Shown here piece after piece: positions 1 to 5,074 of a stretch of 9,233 bases of DNA. Source of the stretch: Candidatus Nitrosocosmicus sp. (GTDB lineage Archaea; Thermoproteota; Nitrososphaeria; Nitrososphaerales; Nitrososphaeraceae); assembly GCA_030452275.1 (NCBI GenBank), contig JAKDMR010000063.1, positions 1 through 9,233 on the forward strand. Direction: 5' to 3'. The position numbers and the translations under genes were made by a program. The notes beneath the pieces were generated by a model. That model did not search any database and was not told the DNA's origin. It worked only from the letters and a program-made list of their open reading frames with translations. Position 1 is the stretch's first letter. Every line of letters starts with the position of its first letter.

Positions 1-6
1 AATATT

Positions 7-237
7 ATGATTGATATGGTCATGGTGGGTAATTATATCCAAAAATATATACCTAAAAGGACGGACATAGCAATATCAAATAACCAAGACAAAAATAGAC
101 AGGAATTGCCTTCTTGCTCTATTCTGGCATGTCATGCCTATCCTGTATCCAGATGTACCATATGTTCTAGTTATTGCTGCTATAACCATGTATATGGACA
201 TAATCATTCAGTGGACAATTTTGAAATACTCAAGTAA
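7..237 (+). CDS. Possible small Cys/His-rich (zinc-finger-like) protein
   Basis: I do not recognise a named family. The 76-residue frame has an ordinary polar N-terminal half and a C-terminal half rich in metal ligands: Cys37, Cys42, Cys50, Cys53, Cys57, Cys58 and His43, His61, His65, His67. The spacing C53-x4-C58-x2-H61-x3-H65-x-H67 recalls AN1-type zinc fingers, with a further Cys pair upstream, so a zinc-binding fold is an inference. The first ATG lies 6 bases from the window edge, so the true start may be upstream and the protein longer. Met4 and Met6 are alternative starts. There is no signal peptide or membrane segment. A T-rich stretch at about 263-269 follows the stop and could end transcription. 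A chance open frame cannot be excluded, but the clustering of ten Cys/His residues within about 30 positions argues against it. Confidence 0.4.
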   Translation: MIDMVMVGNYIQKYIPKRTDIAISNNQDKNRQELPSCSILACHAYPVSRCTICSSYCCYNHVYGHNHSVDNFEILK

Positions 238-606
238 TTTCAATCCATCATGATTCAAACCTTCTTTTTATGAATGATTAGTGGTTAAATAGCATGTTAT
301 ACAATTAATTATCCTTTTACAGGATATAACTATAAATTCAAAGAAAATGCGTTATATTCAATAAGAGCACACTAAATTTAACACTTATATTTTCTTTTGA
401 GACTAAAATAATCCATCCCTGCTTTGGATTAGGAATTGGATATTTTTTTACTATGTATATCTGACAATCGTAATTAGTCTAAAGATCAGGTTGGAATTGA
501 ATCAAATAATATTAACTAATAGCAGCATACTTCTATAAAATTGATGTAGAAAAATATATCTATACTAAACTAAGTATTATATATCATAAAATAAAAGGTA
601 CGTTGC
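238..606. other. AT-rich intergenic region, no convincing gene
   Basis: I read both strands and found only short open stretches, the longest about 27 codons ending near 373, with no start or family resemblance. A small inverted repeat ATCCT/AGGAT with a 5-base loop lies at about 310-324. The last 30 bases hold the TATA-like element of the next gene. Nothing else is supported. Confidence 0.6.
575..583 (+). promoter_or_regulatory. TATA box for the Met-rich exported peptide
   Basis: TATTATATA is centred about 28 bases before the ATG at 607. Archaeal transcription normally begins about 25-27 bases after the TATA centre, so the transcript would be leaderless or have a leader of 1-3 bases. This fits the lack of a Shine-Dalgarno match before the ATG. 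The element was found by eye and there is no mapped transcript start. Confidence 0.5.
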
Positions 607-813
607 ATGAATAAATTCAACGCATTCGTATTCTTAAGTATCGTAGCAGTCGCCTCAATATTTGCAGGAGTAGCAATGGTAACACCAGCAGTAGCACAAG
701 ATAATATGACAATGTCAATGGATAACTCATCTATGCCAATGGGTGACATGGGTAATATGACAATGTCAATGGATAATTCTACCGGTTTGAGCGGTAATTC
801 AACTACTCAGTAG
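607..813 (+). CDS. Small exported Met-rich, Asn-sequon-rich peptide
   Basis: The 68-residue product has a clear signal peptide: N-terminal Lys3, a hydrophobic core at about 6-25, and an A-V-A/Q-D junction predicting cleavage after Ala30. The mature peptide would be only about 38 residues. It carries two exact copies of N-M-T-M-S-M-D-N (33-40 and 50-57) joined by an M-P-M-G-D-M-G segment. Nine of its residues are Met, mostly spaced M-x-M or M-x2-M, as in 'Mets' copper-binding motifs of copper-handling proteins. It also has five N-x-S/T sequons (Asn33, 40, 50, 57, 64), which archaeal oligosaccharyltransferases can glycosylate. Copper binding is an inference from composition, although ammonia-oxidising archaea have a high copper demand. 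No family is recognised. It appears monocistronic, with a TATA box upstream and a T-run after the stop. Confidence 0.75.
   Translation: MNKFNAFVFLSIVAVASIFAGVAMVTPAVAQDNMTMSMDNSSMPMGDMGNMTMSMDNSTGLSGNSTTQ
702..725 (+). repeat. 24-bp direct repeat, copy 1
   Basis: This 24-base segment is identical to 753-776. The 51-bp offset is a multiple of three, so the duplication stays in frame and gives the two identical N-M-T-M-S-M-D-N blocks. Identity at synonymous positions points to a recent duplication rather than selection on the peptide alone. Confidence 0.9.
753..776 (+). repeat. 24-bp direct repeat, copy 2
   Basis: Second exact copy of the 24-base segment at 702-725, inside the small exported Met-rich gene. 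The copies diverge at the next base (C after copy 1, T after copy 2), a synonymous change in the second Asn codon. Confidence 0.9.
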
Positions 814-841
814 ATAGAATCGTTTTAAAATACTATAAACA

Positions 842-848
842 TTTTTTT
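842..848 (+). terminator. Probable T-run terminator after the Met-rich gene
   Basis: Seven consecutive T bases lie 29 bases after the stop codon at 813 and are followed by further T/A-rich sequence. Archaeal RNA polymerase commonly ends at such runs without a hairpin. Confidence 0.4.
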
Positions 849-991
849 ATTATTAGATTAGTTTTGTAATCAGATCATTAGTTGGTTCCTTGTATATAGC
901 GACAAGGTGCAAATAAACTATGCGCATTATTTTTTTTAATATTTGTTTTATTAATAAATATGAACGGCATATACAATAGGAGAATTCCTAG

Positions 992-1308
992 TACAATAAT
1001 ATACCGTACAATTATTTTCTTTTTGCAAATAATACACATGAACTAATAATAGATGTCAAGGCACAGATTCTCAAATTGCAACCTCTTACTAATCAAGTCG
1101 ATGGATCTTCAGATAGTCATCAAATCATATTTGTTCGTGCGGGATTGCAATTTCAACAATATCGAATTGACGATGAGGAAATGGATAAGATAATATCGAG
1201 GATAAGATAATATCGATCTATCATGAAAATCCAGTAATTATAAGGTTCCACTATACAAGTTATTTTTATATAAAAACAGAACAATATCAAGATATCCAAA
1301 TAGGATAA
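992..1308 (+). pseudogene. Possible decayed ORF interrupted by a 17-bp tandem duplication
   Basis: One frame is open from 992 to the stop at 1208-1210 and reads like protein toward its end, including I-I-F-V-R-A-G-L-Q-F and Y-R-I-D-D-E-E-M-D-K-I-I. It has no ATG. A 17-base unit is exactly repeated at 1183-1199 and 1200-1216. Because 17 is not a multiple of three, the second copy shifts the frame into a stop. If one copy is removed in silico, the frame stays open for about 30 more codons to a stop at 1306-1308. I do not recognise a family, and an open frame of this size can occur by chance in AT-rich DNA. It may be a dead gene or simply a spacer with a duplication. The region lies between two exported-protein genes and ends 43 bases from the 3' end of the opposite-strand CHRD gene. 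Confidence 0.3.
1183..1216. repeat. Exact 17-bp tandem duplication
   Basis: GGATAAGATAATATCGA occurs twice with no spacer (1183-1199, 1200-1216). The exact identity suggests recent replication slippage. Confidence 0.95.
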
Positions 1309-1351
1309 ACTTGTTTGTGGGTAATAATCACGTTTATATAAAAAGTAAAGC

Positions 1352-1966
1352 TTATTGTTCTTCTGTATCCTCCTGTAGTTCTTCACTAATTATCTGTCCT
1401 CGTATCTCTCCGTTAGGATTCTGTTGAGTATGTATATTAGCATAGGCATTTCCGTCGTTGAAAGCATCTACTAAATCAGAAATTTGCAAACTTTCCAGAG
1501 GGCCTGAAAGATCGTCTGAGTTAATTGTTCCACTTTCTGATATTTCATCCTGAGGCGAATCAAATTCAAATAAAGTAACTACCACTGGTCCATTCTGACC
1601 TTCAATTCCAAAATGAATATGTCCTGCTGTTGCTGCTTCTATGTCAGTGGCAGTAATAGTATAATCAATACCATCTTCATCATTAGATGGACTGAAATCT
1701 GCAATTCCTGCTGCTTGTGTGTTCACCAGCGGAACCTCTTGATCTCCTGAAAGAACTGTACTGTATTCTACATTGCTGCTATCATTATTATCGTCATTAC
1801 CATTGTTGTCGTTGTTATTGGTATTGGTATTGGTATTTGTGTCGTTAGCCTGTGCAAAAGATTGAGATATTGTAACCGAGGATCCTATTCCAAATAACCC
1901 CAAGACCAATACTGTTATTATTGATGATACAAACAATGGTTTTGTATTTCTTCTATTCATTAGCAT
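1352..1966 (-). CDS. Exported CHRD-domain protein
   Basis: The 204-residue precursor has a basic N-terminus (N-R-R-N-T-K), a hydrophobic core at about 11-33 and an S-F-A-Q signal-cleavage site near Ala38. A low-complexity Asn/Thr/Asp linker follows (about 41-64). Residues 66-193 match the CHRD domain (PF07452): Y-S-T-V-L-S-G-D-Q-E-V-P near the start, the central A-G-H-I-H-F-G (His116 and His118) and the closing A-N-I-H-T-Q-Q-N-P-N-G-E-I-R-G-Q. CHRD was first described in chordin and is common in secreted microbial proteins. Its biochemical role is unknown, and the conserved histidines could bind metal. The C-terminus is an acidic tail with no membrane anchor, so the protein is probably released or loosely surface-bound. 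Met3 (ATG at 1958-1960) may be the true start, because the upstream TATA box would place transcription start very near it. The gene is divergent from the next secreted-protein gene. Confidence 0.9.
   Translation of the reverse strand: MLMNRRNTKPLFVSSIITVLVLGLFGIGSSVTISQSFAQANDTNTNTNTNNNDNNGNDDNNDSSNVEYSTVLSGDQEVPLVNTQAAGIADFSPSNDEDGIDYTITATDIEAATAGHIHFGIEGQNGPVVVTLFEFDSPQDEISESGTINSDDLSGPLESLQISDLVDAFNDGNAYANIHTQQNPNGEIRGQIISEELQEDTEEQ
1816..1833. repeat. Hexanucleotide repeat (TATTGG)x3 in the CHRD linker
   Basis: Three exact tandem copies of TATTGG, followed by a partial copy, encode the alternating Asn-Thr stretch on the minus strand. Six-base units keep the frame, so slippage would change linker length without breaking the protein. 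Confidence 0.8.
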
Positions 1967-1981
1967 AAATTGAATATAATA

Positions 1982-1989
1982 ATATATAA
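1982..1989 (-). promoter_or_regulatory. TATA box for the CHRD gene
   Basis: On the minus strand this reads TTATATAT. Its centre is about 26 bases upstream of the ATG at 1960 and about 20 from the ATG at 1966, so a leaderless message starting at the second ATG is the better fit. Assigned by eye. Confidence 0.45.
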
Positions 1990-2105
1990 CTAATATCTAT
2001 GTATGAAGGATGTTAGGATTCCTGTTTTTGTAACTAAATTTATCTTAAAGGGTTTAAATTATCTTATTATTAATAGATGGTTCTCATTGTTATGATTACA
2101 CTTAT

Positions 2106-2588
2106 TTGACTATATCCACGTCCAAAAGGGGTAGATTCTACCCTATTCTCGACGCTACTTTTTCAATGATGATTGGTTTTCAATCACTCAATGCCGAACC
2201 AGTTACAATGGATATAAATAAAGCTATAGATCCAGGACCTGGATTTGGTGCAGAAAAGATAGGGACGCTCTCAATCGATGCTCAAAATAATATATTAGAT
2301 ATTTCAGTAAATATGACTGCAACACCCAAACAAGATAAAGTCTTTGAAGCATGGCTGGTCGAAGCAGATGGTTCTAGCTACAAGTTAAGCTTAGGTTTAC
2401 TAGTAGGAGGTAACTTGAAAGCCTCAGATAACATAGTGAATCCACATACCAATACGGAGTCTATTACAACTGAAGAGGCAGCTGATGATGTTGACCCTAA
2501 TGCAGTAGGTACATATGGTGGAGCTGAAATTACAGGCACCATTTGGACAATAAACAGTTCTTTTTTTAGTTTAGGACATCTCATTTAA
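2106..2588 (+). CDS. Predicted extracytoplasmic protein, RskA-like C-terminal fold, TTG start
   Basis: The 160-residue product has a basic stretch (S-K-R-G-R, about 6-10), a moderately hydrophobic segment (about 11-28) and a possible cleavage site L-N-A/E-P after Ala30. The core (about 46-105) contains K-V-F-E-A-W-L-V-E followed by S-Y-K-L-S-L-G. The aromatic-x-x-Trp-Leu plus S-L-G pattern resembles the extracytoplasmic C-terminal domain of anti-sigma-K proteins (PF10099). In archaea, which lack sigma factors, it would have another role, probably at the cell surface. The TTG at 2106 is the best in-frame start because no in-frame ATG occurs before Met21. The signal segment contains an Asp (Asp16) and is weak, and the last 15 or so residues look unlike the rest, so either end may be frayed. 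It is divergent from the CHRD gene with 139 bases between. The family assignment is tentative. Confidence 0.65.
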   Translation: MTISTSKRGRFYPILDATFSMMIGFQSLNAEPVTMDINKAIDPGPGFGAEKIGTLSIDAQNNILDISVNMTATPKQDKVFEAWLVEADGSSYKLSLGLLVGGNLKASDNIVNPHTNTESITTEEAADDVDPNAVGTYGGAEITGTIWTINSSFFSLGHLI

Positions 2589-2594
2589 TTTTTT
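2589..2594 (+). terminator. T-run immediately after the RskA-like gene
   Basis: Six T bases directly follow the TAA stop at 2586-2588 and further T/A-rich sequence follows, consistent with intrinsic archaeal termination. It lies in the 187-base spacer between two convergent genes, which otherwise shows nothing. Confidence 0.35.
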
Positions 2595-2775
2595 ATTCCT
2601 ATCTTTGGAGCATTGAAATCATGTCGATTGGATTAAAATAAAAAGCAAGTATTCAATCATTATGAAATCAATATTTAACTCATCAAACTTACACCTTAAA
2701 TAATTATTAGTAACAGTTCACATCCGTGAGGATTAAGTTCTTAGTTGTAGTAGGGCTTAAATTATTATACTAGAA

Positions 2776-4281
2776 CTAGTGATTATTTGAGTGACTCATT
2801 TTTGGTAAACTAAATATAAAGGTAGATCCTATACCATCTTGGTTATTAAAAGCCCAAATTTTGCCACCCAGAGCCTCAACCAATTTTTTGCTGATATAGA
2901 GCCCAAGTCCTGTACCTACATCTGAATCCGTATTGAATTTCTCAAATAATCTAGGTAAGATAGATGGAGATATTCCTTTACCTGAGTCTGATATAGCTAT
3001 GTATATTTGCTCTGTTTTATATTCATTTGATTTGTTGGGCCTCATGTTACCTGGAGGGAATTTACTTTTTTTCATATTCCGAATTATCTTTTTATTTTCT
3101 TGGATAGCAATGTTCCCATAAAGTAGTATGTCTAAACTTCCACCATTTTTAGAAAATTTGATAGCATTATCAATCAAGTTGTTCAATATTTGGTTTAGCC
3201 TGGACCTGTCTGTATGGACCCAATAGTGCTCACCTAATAACGTATCATTGATAAAATTAACTTTGATATTCTTTTCTTTTATCCTTTGATCAAGATGAAA
3301 GCTAACAATATCATTAATCTCTTTCACTAAATCTACTCTTTCTTTTTGTAGCATTATCATGTTTTTTTGGTTAGAATCTATCCTTGCTACATCCAAAAGA
3401 TTATTTATTAAATTCTCTAACCTTGTTGCGTTCCTAGAAATACTTTCATGGTGGTCAAAAAGTTTTTTATGAATTCTTTCTAATTCTTGTTGTTGTAGTT
3501 CATTTCTATATTTTAGTAAATGATCAAACAGTTCATCATCCATTTCTGTATACCCTGTTATGGCTTGCGTAGGTGTTCGTAGTTCATGTGCTGCAGTGTT
3601 AATAAATTCTCGTTCTATTTGCTCACTTTCAACTAGTTTTTCATTCGCAGTTCTTAAATTATGATATAACTCTGCCTGATCCCAAAGGCTATCAAATATA
3701 GATACGTATGATAAAACTGTGGGTCTACTGGTAGAATATGTGGATAATCCTGAAGCCTCTCTAAATGTTTGTTTTGAGTCATCACTTAGTTCCACAGTAA
3801 GTAAAAACTTTTTATCAACAACGAGGATTGTTGACTTTATCCTCTGTGACTTTGCTATTTCTCTTACGATAATATTTCCATATTGTTCATTGTTTTCTTG
3901 CTTATTAGATAAGAATAAAAAATTTTGAATATCTCTGTTTAAAGGTGACATGATACTTATGCCTATATGCTCGTTTCTTTGTCGATTCAATAATTCAATA
4001 AATAGCCCCTGTCTCGTTAATGTGCCAATAGATGGAAACATTATTAGGATTTCCTCTTTCGCATTATTTATCAAGTTTGAAAATATTCTTTCTGCCTCAC
4101 TGGGATCTTCTATCACTAGTGTAGTTTGAGTAACTTGATAATGCGTTTTTTCTTCAGAATGTAAGGTTGTCTTGATATTCGATGGGAGTGGATATAGTTT
4201 ATCTTTTTCTGTTGAGAAGGTCGAAGAATCCTCTTTTACAATCATAGGATCGAATTTTTCATGATCGTGTGAATGTGTCAA
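2776..4281 (-). CDS. Soluble sensor histidine kinase with TrmB/PLD-like N-terminal sensor
   Basis: A 501-residue cytoplasmic kinase without membrane segments. After a His-rich N-terminus (H-S-H-D-H), residues about 52-210 resemble the C-terminal effector-binding (PLD-like) domain of TrmB-type regulators that thaumarchaeal kinases often use as a sensor: E-A-E-R-I-F-S-N-L-I-N-N-A-K-E-E-I-L-I, then L-S-T-Y-S-T-S-R-P-T. The HisKA H-box is A-A-H-E-L-R-T-P with phospho-acceptor His232. The HATPase domain shows the N-box (about 363-376), G1 D-S-G-K-G-I (432-437), F-box F-E-K-F (446-449) and G2 G-T-G-L-G-L (456-461), so all catalytic motifs are intact. A basic insert of about 30 residues (about 393-423) separates the N-box and G1 strands. 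No response regulator is adjacent, so the partner is elsewhere. The start is TTG at 4281, with a stop three codons upstream. The first in-frame ATG is Met13 at 4245. Confidence 0.93.
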   Translation of the reverse strand: MTHSHDHEKFDPMIVKEDSSTFSTEKDKLYPLPSNIKTTLHSEEKTHYQVTQTTLVIEDPSEAERIFSNLINNAKEEILIMFPSIGTLTRQGLFIELLNRQRNEHIGISIMSPLNRDIQNFLFLSNKQENNEQYGNIIVREIAKSQRIKSTILVVDKKFLLTVELSDDSKQTFREASGLSTYSTSRPTVLSYVSIFDSLWDQAELYHNLRTANEKLVESEQIEREFINTAAHELRTPTQAITGYTEMDDELFDHLLKYRNELQQQELERIHKKLFDHHESISRNATRLENLINNLLDVARIDSNQKNMIMLQKERVDLVKEINDIVSFHLDQRIKEKNIKVNFINDTLLGEHYWVHTDRSRLNQILNNLIDNAIKFSKNGGSLDILLYGNIAIQENKKIIRNMKKSKFPPGNMRPNKSNEYKTEQIYIAISDSGKGISPSILPRLFEKFNTDSDVGTGLGLYISKKLVEALGGKIWAFNNQDGIGSTFIFSLPKMSHSNNH

Positions 4282-4315
4282 TTCCCATCAAACAACACGA
4301 TATAGAATTTCATAT

Positions 4316-4325
4316 GATAAATATC
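4316..4325 (-). promoter_or_regulatory. Possible TATA box for the histidine kinase
   Basis: The minus strand reads GATATTTATC, centred about 40 bases upstream of the TTG start. Transcription would begin near 4294, leaving a leader of about 13 bases. The match is modest. Confidence 0.3.
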
Positions 4326-4377
4326 TTTATTATCTATCGTGATGGATTTAGAATCATTAAGAATTAGGAGTTTATGA

Positions 4378-4515
4378 TTGCCAATGGACCATCTGCTTGG
4401 ATATCAAATATTACCATTGGATGCTGTGAGAATATTATTCTCCAAGGGGTTCAATATCGAGAAGAATTCCCTTCCTAACAAGTCTATAGAACAGAGTGCG
4501 AATATTTTTATGTGA
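4378..4515 (+). CDS. Doubtful 45-codon ORF with a Shine-Dalgarno-like site
   Basis: A frame of 45 codons starts at TTG 4378 (or ATG 4384) and ends at TGA 4513-4515. The sequence AGGAG at 4366-4370 lies 7 bases before the TTG, one of the few Shine-Dalgarno matches in the window. The peptide contains plausible segments such as L-P-L-D-A-V-R-I-L-F-S-K-G-F-N, but no family is recognised. A second overlapping frame from ATG 4374 to 4478 is also open, so the AGGAG site does not decide the frame. It sits just upstream of a decayed DUF5678-like gene and may be another remnant of the same locus. Confidence 0.25.
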   Translation: MPMDHLLGYQILPLDAVRILFSKGFNIEKNSLPNKSIEQSANIFM

Positions 4516-4544
4516 TAATTGAATAGTACGTCTTTAGACATGAG

Positions 4545-4777
4545 ATGAACCTAGAATTTATAAAAAATGTCGAAACAATTAAAATGGAAAAAATAAGAGA
4601 CGCCCTTGAATGATTTTATTCAAATTATGAATACTTTGAAAAGTATTACCCAAGTAAACATGTTGCAATAAAAAATAAACAGTAATAGACTGTGATGAAA
4701 ACCTAGATACGTTATTAGAAAGATTACAAATAAAAGATTATGATGACTATATTGCTATTGAATTTGTATATCCATAA
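4545..4777 (+). pseudogene. Decayed DUF5678-like small protein gene
   Basis: Starting at ATG 4545 the frame reads M-N-L-E-F-I-K-N-V-E-T-I-K, meets an in-frame TGA at 4611-4613, then continues in the same frame with F-Y-S-N-Y-E-Y-F-E-K-Y-Y-P-S-K-H-V-A-I-K-N-K to 4682. There a missing base moves the reading into the next frame, which continues V-I-D-C-D-E-N-L-D-T-L-L-E-R-L and ends E-F-V-Y-P-stop at 4775-4777. The pieces join into one protein of about 77 residues with no gap. The pattern of a Tyr-rich helix, Y-P-x-K-x-V-A-I-K, then V-I-D-x-D-x-x-L-x-x-L-L, fits the small DUF5678 proteins common in archaea, whose function is unknown. One stop plus one frameshift indicates a dead gene. Readthrough of the TGA is unlikely given the second lesion. 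Confidence 0.75.
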
Positions 4778-4994
4778 TGTAAAAATACAATACATCAATG
4801 AATTATGCTCTTGCACTACTACTGTCCTAAAACTTAAAATGTAAAAGATGTTTAGACTACACCAAAAAAATAGAAATGATGAATAATTTTTCAATTATAA
4901 TTGAGAAGTCCCATTCTGTAACAAACTAGGTTGTCTTTTTGAATACATATAAAAGTGAATCGTTTTTAAAATATACGTGAATTCGATAAATACT

Positions 4995-5021
4995 CGGGAT
5001 ATCGAAATTTATCCCGATAAA
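4995..5021. promoter_or_regulatory. Palindrome cluster upstream of the cyclase (possible operator)
   Basis: Two overlapping inverted repeats are visible. CGGGATA (4995-5001) pairs with TATCCCG (5010-5016) around an 8-base loop. TTTATC (5008-5013) pairs with GATAAA (5016-5021) around CC, giving a 14-bp palindrome. The palindrome ends 11 bases before the TATA box, where archaeal activators commonly bind. The function is inferred from position and symmetry. Confidence 0.45.
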
Positions 5022-5032
5022 ACAATTATTAC

Positions 5033-5038
5033 TTTATA
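5033..5038 (+). promoter_or_regulatory. TATA box for the cyclase gene
   Basis: TTTATA is centred about 39 bases before the TTG start. Transcription would begin near 5062, leaving a leader of about 13 bases. Confidence 0.4.
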
Positions 5039-5074
5039 CGAATCTAATATCCTATAGAAACTATCGCTTTACAA

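Larger units (their letters stand above)
4778..5074. other. Intergenic region with palindrome and cyclase promoter
   Basis: No gene is supported between the DUF5678-like relic and the cyclase. The distal part is featureless AT-rich DNA. The last 90 bases carry a hairpin/palindrome cluster (4995-5021) and a TATA box. Confidence 0.6.

Noticed and set aside
310..324. Short inverted repeat ATCCT/AGGAT considered as terminator or CRISPR-like unit
   Set aside because: Only a 5-bp stem, occurs once, no adjacent T-run and no periodic repeats anywhere in the window.
1153..1386. 77-residue minus-strand open frame
   Set aside because: It overlaps the 3' end of the CHRD gene in another frame, has biased Tyr/Ile-rich composition and no family resemblance. 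The CHRD frame is clearly the real one.
2378..2584. 68-residue minus-strand open frame
   Set aside because: Antisense shadow of the RskA-like gene, with no start context or family features.
2762..2781. ACTAG repeated around the end of the kinase gene considered as an attachment site
   Set aside because: Only a 5-base repeat with no matching copy elsewhere, no tRNA gene and no integrase.
4611..4613. In-frame TGA in the DUF5678-like gene considered as a recoded codon (selenocysteine or pyrrolysine-like)
   Set aside because: Pyrrolysine uses TAG, there is no visible SECIS-like structure, and the same gene carries a separate frameshift, so plain decay is the simpler reading.
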